DNA of 63,206 nt from Vulcanococcus limneticus LL (lineage in GTDB: Bacteria > Cyanobacteriota > Cyanobacteriia > PCC-6307 > Cyanobiaceae): the NCBI RefSeq assembly GCF_002252705.1, contig NZ_NQLA01000012.1:1-63206 (forward strand). The letters run 5' to 3'. The notes under the pieces were generated by a model. That model was not told the DNA's origin, made no database searches, and was given only the letters and a program-made list of their open reading frames with translations. This document shows positions 27,769 to 36,901 of this stretch, in pieces (within the stretch, counting starts at the first letter, position 1; every line of letters begins with the position of its first letter). The translations under genes and the position numbers were made by a program.

Positions 27769-29220
27769 ATGACCCATGTCCCTATGGCGGGCGGTGGTCC
27801 CACCCCGCTCGCTGTTTTCGACCGCTTCCGCACCAAGGTACTGGCCAAGGTCCAAGAGCCTGAACTCAAGCGCTATGCCGTGATGCTGCTGGCCTTCGGC
27901 GCCGCCCTGTTGCCCCTGATGGCAGGATCCGCCAAGGCCGCTCTGCAGAAGGTCCCCACCAACGGGGCCGACACCCTGCTGATGCTGATGGGCTCGGCCA
28001 TGGTGCTGCTGATGACCCCCGGCCTGGCGTTCTTCTATGGCGGCTTCACCCGCGCCAAGAACGTGCTCAACACCATGATGATGAGCTTCTTCCTGATGGG
28101 GCTCGTCGGGGTGCTGTGGGTCGTGATCGGCTATAGCCTCTCCTTCGACACCGGCTTCGGTAGCCCCTTCATCGGGGGCCTCGGCCAGATGTGGCTCAAT
28201 GGTGTGGGTGGTGAGCTCGGCGATGCCCCCCTTGCCGATGGCTTCTCCATCTCGGCCACGTCCTTCGCCCTGTTCCAGGGCATGTTCGCGATCATCACGC
28301 CGGCCCTGATCTCAGGGGCCCTGGTAGAGCGCATCAACTTCAAGGCCTGGTTCTGGTTCTCCCTGCTCTGGAGCCTCTTCATCTACTGCCCGATGGCCAA
28401 GATGGTCTGGGGCGGTGGCTTCATCGGTCCCTTCGGTGAGATCGGTGCCATTGATTTCGCCGGTGGCACCGTGGTGCACATCGCCGCCGGTGTCGGCGCC
28501 CTCGTTGCTACGGCCATCGTTGGCCCCCGCAGCAACTTCCCCGAAAGCAAGCGGCCGCCCCATAACGTGCCCTTCATCCTGCTGGGTGCCGGTCTCCTGT
28601 GGTTCGGCTGGTTTGGCTTCAACGGCGCCAGCTACTTCGCCGCATCGGCCGCAGGCCTGTCCTTCCTCACCACCACACTCTCCGCGTCCACGGCCCTGCT
28701 CACCTGGTGCCTGATCGAATGGTTCCGGGATGGCAAGCCCACCGCCGTGGGAGCAGCCACCGGCGCCGTGGCTGGCCTGGTGGGCATCACCCCCGCCGCC
28801 GGTTTCGTCTACATACCCCAGGCCCTGATCATCGGGGCAGCCACGGCCGCCGCCTGTTACATCGCCGTCCAGATCAAGTCTGCCATCAAGTTTGACGACT
28901 CCCTGGATGCCTACGCTGTCCATGGAGTTGGCGGTACGGTGGGAGCTCTGCTGACCGGCCTGCTCGCGGTACCCGCCCTGGTGCCGGCCGACTACTTCCC
29001 CAAGTCGGCGGAAATCCTGGCCAAGAGCGGAAACGCCGGCCTGTTTGTGGCCCACATCAAGGCCGTGCTCATCTCCTATGGCTTCGTTGGCATCGGCACG
29101 GCCGTGATCCTCTGGATCGTGGGCGCCACCGTCGGCCTACGCGTCACCCCTGAGGAGGAAGAGCGCGGCCTTGACTTCGTGGCCCACGGCGAAGAGGCGT
29201 ACGACCCCATGACCTACTGA
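27769..29220 (+). CDS. amt: ammonium transporter AmtB-type, second copy
   Basis: A 483-residue ammonium channel of the classical AmtB type: after a short leader (AGSAKA) it reads NGADTLLMLMGSAMVLLMTPGLAFFYGGFTR. Pore residues include FALFQGMFAIITPALISGALVERI, the His of GGTVVHIAAG and the His of YAVHGVGGTVGALL. The tail VTPEEEERGLDFVAHGEEAY is the PII-responsive C-terminus. In-frame ATGs at 27751, 27769 and 27784 are all possible; 27769 was chosen because the promoter excludes the ATG at 27730 and a GAGG lies 12 nt upstream. The PII gene starts 7 bp after its stop, so the two are cotranscribed. Confidence 0.95.
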   Translation: MTHVPMAGGGPTPLAVFDRFRTKVLAKVQEPELKRYAVMLLAFGAALLPLMAGSAKAALQKVPTNGADTLLMLMGSAMVLLMTPGLAFFYGGFTRAKNVLNTMMMSFFLMGLVGVLWVVIGYSLSFDTGFGSPFIGGLGQMWLNGVGGELGDAPLADGFSISATSFALFQGMFAIITPALISGALVERINFKAWFWFSLLWSLFIYCPMAKMVWGGGFIGPFGEIGAIDFAGGTVVHIAAGVGALVATAIVGPRSNFPESKRPPHNVPFILLGAGLLWFGWFGFNGASYFAASAAGLSFLTTTLSASTALLTWCLIEWFRDGKPTAVGAATGAVAGLVGITPAAGFVYIPQALIIGAATAAACYIAVQIKSAIKFDDSLDAYAVHGVGGTVGALLTGLLAVPALVPADYFPKSAEILAKSGNAGLFVAHIKAVLISYGFVGIGTAVILWIVGATVGLRVTPEEEERGLDFVAHGEEAYDPMTY

Positions 29221-29227
29221 GACCCCG

Positions 29228-29566
29228 ATGAAACAGATCACCGCCGTGGTGCGTCCCTCCAAGGTCGACGCCATCAAGACCGCCCTCGTTGCCATCGACA
29301 TCCTGGGCATGACCATCAACGACGTCCGAGGCTTTGGGCGCCAGAAGGGACAGATCGAGCGCTACCGCGGCAACGAATTCACGGTGGAGTTCCTGCCCAA
29401 GGTGAGGATCACCACCGTGGTGGCCGACGACAAGGTCGACGCAGCCATCGCGGCCATCACAGAAGCCGCCCGCACGGGCGAGATCGGTGACGGCAAGATC
29501 TTCGTCACCCCCGTGGAGACGGCCATCCGCATTCGCACGGGGGACCGCGGCGAGACGGCCCTCTGA
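29228..29566 (+). CDS. glnK: PII signal protein, GlnK-like
   Basis: A 112-residue PII-family protein that binds ATP/ADP and 2-oxoglutarate and controls partners such as Amt channels. Core motifs are [10 protein letters not shown] (Gln39), the T-loop ERYRGNEF, and [13 protein letters not shown] and RIRTG near the C-terminus. The T-loop has Asn49 where cyanobacterial GlnB has phosphorylatable Ser49, and Phe51 where enteric PII has uridylylated Tyr51; position 11 is Ser instead of the Phe of S. elongatus PII. Arg45, Arg47, Lys58 and Glu85 remain. Because it follows amt by 7 bp, I infer a GlnK role in gating Amt. It is unlikely to be the NAGK-binding GlnB, which should be elsewhere. Confidence 0.93.
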   Translation: MKQITAVVRPSKVDAIKTALVAIDILGMTINDVRGFGRQKGQIERYRGNEFTVEFLPKVRITTVVADDKVDAAIAAITEAARTGEIGDGKIFVTPVETAIRIRTGDRGETAL

Positions 29567-29599
29567 AGCCGTTCCCCGGCGTCAACGGGCCCACCCCCA

Positions 29600-29630
29600 A
29601 GCCCCCCGGCCTCACCGCCGGGGGGCTTTC
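29600..29630 (+). terminator. rho-independent terminator after the PII gene
   Basis: A perfect 11-bp stem, AGCCCCCCGGC with GCCGGGGGGCT, encloses CTCACC and is followed by a short T run (TTTC). It lies 33 bp after the PII stop, closing the amt-PII transcript. Confidence 0.85.
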
Positions 29631-29687
29631 CACTGGGCCCAGCGCCCGCAGGGGCCCCATAGAGTTGCTCCACCGTGCTCTACCGCC

Positions 29688-30914
29688 GTGGATACCCGCG
29701 CGTTCAAGCGATCCCTGCACCACTCGGATCGCTACAACCGTCGCGGCTTCGGCCGGGCCGACGAGGTGGCCGGCAGCCTGGAGCAGGCCTACCAGAGCGA
29801 CCTGGTCGCCAGCATCCGCGAGAACGGCTACGAGCTGCGCCACGGCCGCCTGAGCGTGAAGCTGGCCGAGGCCTTCGGCTTCTGCTGGGGTGTGGAGCGG
29901 GCCGTGGCCATGGCCTACGAGACGCGCCGCCACTACCCCACCGAGCGGATCTGGATCACCAACGAGATCATCCACAACCCCTCGGTGAACCATCACCTGC
30001 GTGAGATGAACGTGCTGTTCATCCCCGTGGATGGTGGCGTGAAGGACTTTTCCGAGGTGGCCAGCGGCGATGTGGTGATCCTGCCGGCCTTCGGCGCCAC
30101 CGTGCAGGAGATGCAGCTGCTCAACGAGCGCGGCTGCCACATCGTGGACACCACCTGTCCCTGGGTGTCCAAGGTGTGGAACACCGTGGAAAAGCACAAG
30201 AAGCACGCCTTCACCTCGATCATCCACGGCAAGGTGAAGCACGAGGAGACGCTGGCCACCAGCTCCTTCGCCGGCACCTATCTGGTGGTGCTGGATCTGG
30301 CCGAGGCCCAGATGGTGAGCGACTACATCCTGGCCGGCGCCGAGACCGGCGATCCCGCCAGCCGGGCCGCCGCCCGCGACGTGTTCATGGCCCGCTTCGC
30401 CAAGGCCTGCTCCCCCGGCTTCGATCCCGACAGGGACCTGGTGCGGGTGGGCGTCGCCAACCAGACCACCATGCTCAAGAGCGAAACCGAGGAGATCGGC
30501 CGGCTGTTCGAGCGCACCATGCTGCAGCGCTTTGGCCCCACCCAGCTGAACGAGCACTTCCTGGCCTTCAACACCATCTGCGACGCCACCCAGGAGCGTC
30601 AGGACGCCATGTTCGCCCTGGTGGATGAGCCCCTCGATCTGATGGTGGTGATCGGTGGCTACAACTCCTCCAACACCACCCACCTGCAGGAGATCGCTGT
30701 GAGCCGCGGGATCCTCTCCTTCCACATCGACACCCCCGAGCGCATCGGACCGGGCAACCGCATCGAGCACATGCCCCTCGGCGGTGACCTGGAAACGGTG
30801 GAGCCCTTCCTGCCCGAGGGCCCGCTGCGGGTGGGCATCACCTCAGGCGCCTCCACCCCCGATCGGGTGGTGGAGGATGTGATCCGCCAGCTGATGGCCC
30901 TGAGCGACGCCTGA
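29688..30914 (+). CDS. ispH: 4-hydroxy-3-methylbut-2-enyl diphosphate reductase
   Basis: A 408-residue iron-sulfur enzyme of the last MEP-pathway step, producing IPP and DMAPP for carotenoids, phytol and quinones. Cluster cysteines lie in [13 protein letters not shown] (Cys66), DTTCPWVSK and [11 protein letters not shown]. Other blocks are [25 protein letters not shown] and [10 protein letters not shown]. Its length (about 400) is typical of cyanobacteria, longer than the E. coli enzyme. GTG start at 29688 ([10 protein letters not shown]). Confidence 0.96.
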   Translation: MDTRAFKRSLHHSDRYNRRGFGRADEVAGSLEQAYQSDLVASIRENGYELRHGRLSVKLAEAFGFCWGVERAVAMAYETRRHYPTERIWITNEIIHNPSVNHHLREMNVLFIPVDGGVKDFSEVASGDVVILPAFGATVQEMQLLNERGCHIVDTTCPWVSKVWNTVEKHKKHAFTSIIHGKVKHEETLATSSFAGTYLVVLDLAEAQMVSDYILAGAETGDPASRAAARDVFMARFAKACSPGFDPDRDLVRVGVANQTTMLKSETEEIGRLFERTMLQRFGPTQLNEHFLAFNTICDATQERQDAMFALVDEPLDLMVVIGGYNSSNTTHLQEIAVSRGILSFHIDTPERIGPGNRIEHMPLGGDLETVEPFLPEGPLRVGITSGASTPDRVVEDVIRQLMALSDA

Positions 30915-31073
30915 GCGACGTCTCTGGGCCCCCGCCCTTGGAGACGGGCACCCACTCCCCCGCACACCTGCAATCCGCCGCCGCTGTCACAACGGCTGCG
31001 ACCTCACCTCCAGGCCGCCGTTACATTGGTTGATCTCCCTCGCCTGAGCAGCGATCGGACCCTTCGGAGCGCG

Positions 31074-31721
31074 TTGACCACTTCCCTCACCAGTGCCGCT
31101 CTCGACACCGACCTGCTGGGGCCCCTGCGCTCCAGCAGCGACCCCCGGGTGCGCTGCTACCGCAGCCAGTTCGCCGACCTGATGGAGATGTGGGCCGAGC
31201 CGGCACTGGTGGCCAGCTACCTGGATCGCCACGAGGGATGGTTCCGTCGTTGCGCTGCGCCGATGCAGGTGGGCGGGCTCGGGCCCAACGGCTACCAGCT
31301 CACCCTAGGCAAGTTCGGCAACTTCGGCTTCGAGGTGGAGCCCACCATTGGCCTGGAGCTGCTGCCCCAGAGCCAGGGGGTCTACCGCATCGTCACGGTG
31401 CCAGCCGAGCGCTTCCAGCCCAGCCTGCAGGAGCTCTACGACGTGGGCTTCAATGCGGCCCTGCGGCTCGACCAGCAGGCGAAAGGTGAAGGCCAGGGCA
31501 GAGGCCTCACGCTGGTGCGCTGGGAGCTGGATCTGAGCGTGTGGATCAGGCTGCCGGCCGTGATCGGCCTGCTGCCCGAAAGCCTGGTGCAGAGCAGCGG
31601 CGACCATCTGCTCCGCCAGATCGTGCGCCAGATTTCGCGTCGGCTCACCTGGAAGGTGCAGGAGGATTTCCACGCCACTCACGGCCTGGACTGCCCACCG
31701 AGGCGGCGGGCCCAGTTCTGA
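31074..31721 (+). CDS. DUF1997 family protein
   Basis: A 215-residue soluble protein resembling the DUF1997 family of cyanobacteria and plastids, whose function is unknown. Typical features are a YLDRHEGWFRRCAAP segment, GPNGYQLTLGKFGNFGFEVEPTIGLEL and a C-terminal helix (LLRQIVRQISRRLTWKVQEDFHATHG). No ATG is available. The TTG at 31074, with GGAG four bases upstream, was preferred to a TTG at 31026 that lacks a ribosome-binding site. Confidence 0.7.
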   Translation: MTTSLTSAALDTDLLGPLRSSSDPRVRCYRSQFADLMEMWAEPALVASYLDRHEGWFRRCAAPMQVGGLGPNGYQLTLGKFGNFGFEVEPTIGLELLPQSQGVYRIVTVPAERFQPSLQELYDVGFNAALRLDQQAKGEGQGRGLTLVRWELDLSVWIRLPAVIGLLPESLVQSSGDHLLRQIVRQISRRLTWKVQEDFHATHGLDCPPRRRAQF

Positions 31722-31752
31722 GCCCCCGCCCGGTCGACCACAGCCGTGACGC

Positions 31753-32217
31753 TCAGGCCGGGCGGTTTTCCCAGATCTTGTTGAGAATCTGCAACCCGGT
31801 GAAGGCCTGCCACAGGAACAGGGTCATCACGCTCATGTTCAGGCCGACGTGGACCTTGCGGGCGATCAGGTTGCCCTGCTGCATCAGCGGCGAGAGGGCT
31901 GCGGCCAGCACCAGCAGGACCGTCATGGCGATGCCCACCAGCAGGTGGGGACCCACGAACAGCTTGCCGTTGTTCAGGTAGGTGACGGCCATGCCGCCGA
32001 AGGTGCCGAGCACCATCACCGCCAGCACCGCGCTGCCGAACAGGTAATGGCGTTTGGCGAACTGGCCCTTGATCAGCTCCTTGCGGGCCTCGGCGTCGGC
32101 GGTGCGGGTCTTCTTGGCCTTGATGCCCAGCAGCATCGCGTAGCCGCTCAAGGCCAGCAGCACCCACATCGTCAGCGGGTGCACAAAGTTGAGGTTGAAG
32201 GCGAGGGCGTCCGGCAT
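31753..32217 (-). CDS. DUF4079 family membrane protein
   Basis: A 154-residue membrane protein with four hydrophobic helices (about residues 11-29, 56-79, 87-106 and 124-142), of the DUF4079 type common in cyanobacteria. It begins LNFVHPLTMWVLLALSGYAMLLGIK and has a basic charged loop after helix 1. His residues flank helices (NFVHP, KRHYLFG, VGPHLLVG, KVHVGLN), reminiscent of cytochrome-b561-like heme binding, but heme binding is inference. It is read towards the DUF1997 gene on the opposite strand and starts 83 bp downstream of purH. Confidence 0.8.
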   Translation of the reverse strand: MPDALAFNLNFVHPLTMWVLLALSGYAMLLGIKAKKTRTADAEARKELIKGQFAKRHYLFGSAVLAVMVLGTFGGMAVTYLNNGKLFVGPHLLVGIAMTVLLVLAAALSPLMQQGNLIARKVHVGLNMSVMTLFLWQAFTGLQILNKIWENRPA

Positions 32218-32299
32218 GGGGCGCAGGCGAGCGGCGGAGGCTGTGAAGCTACTGCCGGCCCGCACCCGGCCGCCGTTCAGGGCAGCGCCCCTGGGCCGC

Positions 32300-33868
32300 T
32301 CAGTGCAGGAAGTGGCGGCGGCCGGTGACCACCATCGCCAGGCCCAGCTCGTCGCAGGCCTGGATCGACTCAGCATCGCGCACGCTGCCGCCCGGCTGGA
32401 TCACGGCGCCGATGCCGTGGTCGGCCGCCAGGCGCACGGTGTCGTCGAAGGGGAAGAAGCCATCGCTGGCCAGCACGGCGCCCCGGGCCCGCTCGCCGGC
32501 GGCCTCGAGGGCCAGACGTGCTGAGCCAACCCGGTTCATCTGGCCGGCGCCGATGCCCAGACTCTGGCCGCCCTTGGCCACGGTGATGGCATTGGAGCGC
32601 ACGTGGCGCACCAGGCGCCAGGCGAAGCGCAGGTCCTCGAGTTCCTGGGCAGTGGGCTGGCGCTGGCTCACCACTTGCCAGGCGCTCTCATCCACCGGCT
32701 GATCGTCGAGCTCCTGGACAAGCACGCCGCCGAGCACGCTGCGCAGCTGCTGGCGCGACGCCCGTGCGATCGCCTCTGGGGGCAGCTCCAACAGGCGCAG
32801 GTTGGCCTTGGCGGCCAGGGCCTCGCGGGCCTCCGGGCTGAAGGAGGGCGCCACCACGCACTCCAGGAACAGGCTTGTGAGCTGGGCGGCGGTGACGCCA
32901 TCCACCGCGCCGTTGATCGCCACGATGCCGCCGAAGGCCGAGACACGGTCAGCGTCGAGGGCCCGCTGCAGGGCATCGGCGCTGCCGCTGCCGGTGGCCA
33001 CGCCGCAGGGGTTGGTGTGCTTCACCACCACGGCGGCGGGCTGGAACAGATGGGAGCCGGCCCCGGCCCCGCCATAGCCGAACTCGCGCACGGTGGCGAG
33101 GGCCGCCTCCAGATCGATCAGGTTGTTGTAGCTGAGCTCCTTGCCCTGGAGCTGAACGCCGCCAGCGAGGCCCGCGCCGGGGTCGGCGAACCAGGTGGCG
33201 CCCTGGTGGGGATTCTCGCCGTAGCGCAGGGTCTGCTTTGCGACCAGATCGAGGCTCAGGCGCTGAGCACCTGTGGCCTCGGACTCGCCCAGCTGGCCGG
33301 CCAGCCAGGTGCTGATGGCGGTGTCGTACTCGGCGGTGTGGCGGAAGGCCTGGAGGGCCAGGCGGCGGCGCAGCTCCCCGGTGATGGCCCCGGCCTGCAG
33401 GGCTCCAAGGAAGGCGCCGTACTGGCCGGGATCAGTCAGCACCGCCACGTCGGCGTGGTTCTTGGCGGCGGCACGCACCATGGCGGGGCCGCCGATGTCG
33501 ATGTTCTCGATCGCAACCTCCCAGGTCGCATCCGGGGCGGCGATGGTCTCGCGGAAGGGATAGAGGTTCACCACCACCACATCGATGGGAGCGATGCCCT
33601 GGGCCTGCAGATCGGCCTCGTGGGAGGGCTCGGAGCGCTTGGCGAGGATGCCGCCGTGGATGCGGGGGTGCAGGGTCTTGACCCGGCCCCCCAGGATCTC
33701 GGGGGCACCGGTATGTTCGGCCACCTTGGTCACGGGCAGGCCGGCGGCGGCCAGGGCCGCTGCGGTGCCGCCACTGGAGATCAGCTGGTAGCCGGCCGCG
33801 AGCAACCCCTGGGCCAGCGGCACGAGTCCCTCTTTGTTCGACACACTCAGGAGGGCCGTGGGCGCCAT
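32300..33868 (-). CDS. purH: bifunctional AICAR transformylase / IMP cyclohydrolase
   Basis: A 522-residue enzyme for the last two steps of IMP synthesis. The N-terminal IMP cyclohydrolase domain (about residues 1-190) has [17 protein letters not shown], the HPRIHGGIL loop and VVVNLYPF. The C-terminal transformylase domain contains [13 protein letters not shown] with the catalytic Lys-His, [23 protein letters not shown] and [21 protein letters not shown]. Length is standard. It is divergent from the esterase gene with 116 bp between. Confidence 0.97.
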   Translation of the reverse strand: MAPTALLSVSNKEGLVPLAQGLLAAGYQLISSGGTAAALAAAGLPVTKVAEHTGAPEILGGRVKTLHPRIHGGILAKRSEPSHEADLQAQGIAPIDVVVVNLYPFRETIAAPDATWEVAIENIDIGGPAMVRAAAKNHADVAVLTDPGQYGAFLGALQAGAITGELRRRLALQAFRHTAEYDTAISTWLAGQLGESEATGAQRLSLDLVAKQTLRYGENPHQGATWFADPGAGLAGGVQLQGKELSYNNLIDLEAALATVREFGYGGAGAGSHLFQPAAVVVKHTNPCGVATGSGSADALQRALDADRVSAFGGIVAINGAVDGVTAAQLTSLFLECVVAPSFSPEAREALAAKANLRLLELPPEAIARASRQQLRSVLGGVLVQELDDQPVDESAWQVVSQRQPTAQELEDLRFAWRLVRHVRSNAITVAKGGQSLGIGAGQMNRVGSARLALEAAGERARGAVLASDGFFPFDDTVRLAADHGIGAVIQPGGSVRDAESIQACDELGLAMVVTGRRHFLH

Positions 33869-33984
33869 GGCTGCAGCAGCGGTTCTGGGGCCAACCTACG
33901 CAGCGAGAGAGGCAGCGGCGCTCCCGCCCCGCTGGCTGCCGCCGGCTCCACCCCCTCGCTCCCGCCCACCCTCTGCCCGACGCC

Positions 33985-34614
33985 ATGGCCAACCTTCCCA
34001 GCCCCGAGCCCGACCAGATCCAGCTCGGCCCCGCGGAGGCTGAGCGGCGGCTGGTGCTGCTGCACGGCTGGGGCGCCGACGCCGACGACCTGCTGGATCT
34101 GGCCGAGCTGCTGGTGGATCCCCAGGTGAACGTGGTGGCGTTGCGGGCCCCCCATCCCCACCCCTACGGCGCCGGCCGCCAGTGGTACGACCTGCAGCCG
34201 ATCGACTGGGAGCAGCTGCCCGCCGCCCGCGCCGCCCTGCGGCGGCGGCTGGAGCAGCTGGGGGCAAGCGTGCCCCTGCAGCGGACAGTGATGCTGGGCT
34301 TCTCCCAGGGCGGGGCCATGGCCCTCGATGCCGGCAGCGGTCTGCCCCTGGCCGGCCTGGTGGCCTGCAGCGGCTATCCCCACCCCGACTGGCGTCCGCA
34401 GCCACCCCTGTGCCCGGTGCTGCTCAGCCACGGTGAGCAGGATCCGGTGGTGCCGTTCGAGGCCAGCCTGGAGCTGCAGCGGCTGCTGGAGGCGGCGGGC
34501 CAACCGGCCGAGCTGCTGGCCTTCGCTGGCGGCCACACAATCGATGCCGGGGCGCTGCCGGCGATCCGCCGGTTCGTGCAGGCGTGCCTGGGGGCACCCG
34601 ATCCGAGGGTCTGA
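33985..34614 (+). CDS. phospholipase/carboxylesterase family hydrolase
   Basis: A 209-residue alpha/beta hydrolase of the acyl-protein thioesterase/YpfH type. Motifs are LVLLHGWGADADDLLDLAELL, the nucleophile elbow GFSQGG (Ser107), the Asp of EQDPVVP (Asp153) and the His of AGGHTI (His184). It is cytoplasmic with no signal peptide. The physiological ester or thioester substrate is not known. Confidence 0.9.
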   Translation: MANLPSPEPDQIQLGPAEAERRLVLLHGWGADADDLLDLAELLVDPQVNVVALRAPHPHPYGAGRQWYDLQPIDWEQLPAARAALRRRLEQLGASVPLQRTVMLGFSQGGAMALDAGSGLPLAGLVACSGYPHPDWRPQPPLCPVLLSHGEQDPVVPFEASLELQRLLEAAGQPAELLAFAGGHTIDAGALPAIRRFVQACLGAPDPRV

Positions 34615-34644
34615 GCGCGGGAGGGCCGCCGGGGCTGGGCCAGC

Positions 34645-34671
34645 AAAAAGCCGGCCCCATCCGGGGCCGGC
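34645..34671 (-). terminator. rho-independent terminator downstream of the DUF3155 gene
   Basis: On the minus strand a perfect 9-bp stem (GCCGGCCCC with GGGGCCGGC) with a 4-nt loop is followed by TTTTT. It lies about 80 bp after the DUF3155 stop and may also slow transcription from the convergent esterase gene. Confidence 0.85.
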
Positions 34672-34750
34672 GAGGGAGTTGAACGCGAGCGAGAGGCAGG
34701 GAGGAAAAGCCGGTCAGGAGCCGCTCTGCCAGCGCTCGACGCGAGGTCGA

Positions 34751-35122
34751 TCAGACGAAGGCGTATTCGTACTCCTCCATTTCCTCCCAGTCGTCGGCGG
34801 CCATGGACTCCAGGCCGGCAAACAGGGTGTCCTCGCCGATGCGATCGACGATGGCGCGCAGGGAGGGGAACAAGAAGTGGTTCTCCTCGGCGTACTGGGC
34901 GCTGAACAGGCCCTTCTCGCCCCAGAAGAAGCGATCGGTGGTGTGCTCGTTGCGACGCACGTTCAGCAGCGCCGGCGGCACGATGGTCTGCTCGGCGATG
35001 TAGCGACGGGCCGCGGTAACGGGCTTGTGGTCGCCGGTTTCGATGTTGTGGGTCACAACATGGGCCAGAACCCGCTGGCCCGCCAGGCGACGGCGACTGA
35101 TCCGCTTGCGCTTCTTGGACAT
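34751..35122 (-). CDS. DUF3155 family protein
   Basis: A 123-residue conserved cyanobacterial protein of unknown function. It has a strongly basic N-terminus (SKKRKRISRRRLAGQRVLAHV), a central part with NIETGDHKPVTAARRYIAE, and a very acidic C-terminus (DDWEEMEEYEYAFV). The basic start could bind nucleic acid, but that is speculation. The gene is monocistronic with a strong terminator. Confidence 0.85.
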   Translation of the reverse strand: MSKKRKRISRRRLAGQRVLAHVVTHNIETGDHKPVTAARRYIAEQTIVPPALLNVRRNEHTTDRFFWGEKGLFSAQYAEENHFLFPSLRAIVDRIGEDTLFAGLESMAADDWEEMEEYEYAFV

Positions 35123-35555
35123 GGAGTGAAGCTCCCCGAGGGGAGGCTGAGGAACGGAGGGATGGGGACGGCTGTGTCGGAGAGGATCGCAGCGGTCGGC
35201 AAGGGTCGGCGTGTCGCGGGAGCGGCAGCCGGAGTCGGCAACGCCCATACGTCTGAGAACCGGGAGCGGAGTCGCCACCGAGGGTCTGCGGGCAGGGGGC
35301 CTGCGGGCAGGAGAACTCGGAACAACGGCGCCATCCCATCAGGGCGCCCAAGTCGAAGAGACCCGAAGGGCCTAGCCGACGTGGAACACCCCGAGAGGGA
35401 GTGGCCAAAGACACGGGTGATCGCGGCGCGCAAGCACGCCGTTGGGACCGCCCGGCAGCAGAGGAACGAGACTTCTCCTGCTGTAGCCTTGTTTGCAGAA
35501 AACCGCAAGCAGGGCCATCGGGTCGACGCCGCGCCGCCCGCTCCCGGGCTGCGAG

Positions 35556-35569
35556 GTATTGGTCGATAC
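35556..35569 (+). promoter_or_regulatory. NtcA-like site upstream of the histidine kinase
   Basis: A perfect GTA-N8-TAC palindrome (half-sites GTAT and ATAC) lies 90 bp before the kinase ATG. The best -10 match (CAGATT, 35591-35596) is 21 bp away and weak, so NtcA control is possible but unproven. Confidence 0.4.
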
Positions 35570-35605
35570 AGGCATCTTAAGACTTTTTCCCAGATTTCGA
35601 ACGCG

Positions 35606-35627
35606 GATTCCGAAAACTTTCGGGATC
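35606..35627. repeat. inverted repeat in the kinase leader
   Basis: GATTCCGAAA and TTTCGGGATC pair at 10 positions (one as G-T in RNA) around a 2-nt spacer, ending 32 bp before the ATG. It may be an operator or a leader hairpin. Confidence 0.4.
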
Positions 35628-35659
35628 AGGGCCGAGGCCCAGCTCTGACACCGCCCCAG

Positions 35660-36859
35660 ATGCAAGTCTCCAAGCGGTTTCTGGTCCTGCTTGACCAGCA
35701 GCTCGCCCAGTTCACCGATCGTCCGGATCTGCTGGCGCTGGTGGTCTACCTGGCCCTGCCGGGCGAGGACGGCAAGCCGTCGCTGGTGCCAATCGGCCAG
35801 TGGCCGCACCAGCCGACCCTGCCGGCGGACCCGAGGCCGAGCCCCGGCGGCGGAACCAGCCCCAGCCCCGCCAGCGATACCGCCCAAGGACAAGCCCGGC
35901 GCTGGCTGGCCCTGCGCGATGACCGCCTTCTGCTGGGGGCCCTGCGGGTGGATGCGGAGCACTGGCCCTGGCCCCGGGATCTGGGGGACCGGCTCGACGC
36001 CACCGCCCGCTGCCTCACCGAGGCCCTGCGGCTCGACCTGGAACAGCAGCGCCTGGGCCGGGAGCTGGACCGCCGCGACGAACAGCTGCGGCTGCTGGTG
36101 CACCAGCTGCGTAACCCCCTGGCGGCCCTGCGCACCTTCGGCCAGCTGCTGCTGCGGCGCCTGGAGGGGGACCCGGGCAACCGCACCCTGGTGGACCAGC
36201 TGCTGGGCGAGCAGCGGCAGCTGAACCGCTACGTGGATGCCATCGACCTGCTGGCGGCCCCGGCCGTGGAGCCGGCCGCACCCTCAGGCGCCCTGATGGT
36301 CGCCGCTCCCGAAGGCGCTCGCCTGCTGCTGCCCGCCGGCCTCGCGGGCGAGACCCCCCAGTCGCTGCCGGCCATCCTCACGCCGCTGCTGGAGCGGGCC
36401 AGCGCCACCGCCAGCCTGCAGGGACGGCCCTGGCACGGCCCCGCCGCCCTACCCAGCTGGCGGGGCGATGGCGGCGCCGTGGGCGAGATCGTGGCCAATC
36501 TGCTCGAGAACGCCTTCCGCTACAGCCCCGCCGGCTCCGCCATGGGGCTGCACTGCAGCACGTCGGACAGCGGCACATCCGAGAGCAGGACACCCGGGGG
36601 AGCTCAGGCGCGGCTGAACCTGACGGTGTGGGACGGTGGCCCGGCCATCCCGGTGCTGGAGCGGGACGCCATCTTCCAGCGGGGGGTGCGGGGCAGCAGC
36701 GGCCAAGGGCTCAGCGGCAGCGGCCTGGGGCTGGCGCTGGCGCGGGACCTGGCCCGCAGCCTGGGCGGCGACCTCAGCCTGGTGGTGCCGCCCGCGGCCC
36801 TGGATCCGGCCCTGCCAACCGAGGGCAACGCCTTCCAGCTGAGCCTGCCTGGAACCTGA
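35660..36859 (+). CDS. sensor histidine kinase, Hik2/CSK-like
   Basis: A 399-residue soluble kinase. The N-terminal 140 residues look like a small sensor domain (possibly GAF) interrupted by a Pro/Ser/Gly-rich insert near residue 60. The phospho-acceptor helix is LVHQLRNPLAALRTFGQLLL. The ATPase domain has EIVANLLENAFRYSPAG (N box), VWDGGPAIP (a weakened G1 box), IFQRGVRG and the G2 box GSGLGLALARDLARSLGG. The H-box wording resembles cyanobacterial Hik2/chloroplast sensor kinase, which senses redox or salt state; that assignment is from memory and moderate. No response regulator is adjacent. ATG at 35660; the longer upstream frame is noncoding. Confidence 0.85.
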   Translation: MQVSKRFLVLLDQQLAQFTDRPDLLALVVYLALPGEDGKPSLVPIGQWPHQPTLPADPRPSPGGGTSPSPASDTAQGQARRWLALRDDRLLLGALRVDAEHWPWPRDLGDRLDATARCLTEALRLDLEQQRLGRELDRRDEQLRLLVHQLRNPLAALRTFGQLLLRRLEGDPGNRTLVDQLLGEQRQLNRYVDAIDLLAAPAVEPAAPSGALMVAAPEGARLLLPAGLAGETPQSLPAILTPLLERASATASLQGRPWHGPAALPSWRGDGGAVGEIVANLLENAFRYSPAGSAMGLHCSTSDSGTSESRTPGGAQARLNLTVWDGGPAIPVLERDAIFQRGVRGSSGQGLSGSGLGLALARDLARSLGGDLSLVVPPAALDPALPTEGNAFQLSLPGT

Positions 36860-36901
36860 ACCCGGCCAGTCCAGCCACCCGGCCGAGACAGCACCACTCC
36901 A

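Larger units (their letters stand above)
35123..35659. other. intergenic region upstream of the histidine kinase gene
   Basis: These 537 bp have open frames in the plus direction, but their composition is not protein-like. The last 110 bp are AT-richer and contain a perfect GTA-N8-TAC palindrome (35556-35569) and a hairpin (35606-35627). It probably carries the promoters of the divergent DUF3155 and kinase genes. I see no RNA gene with confidence. Confidence 0.5.

Noticed and set aside
34328-35659. Long in-frame upstream extension of the histidine kinase
   Set aside because: It runs through the esterase gene and an intergenic region in the wrong frame; the kinase domain only starts at the ATG at 35660.
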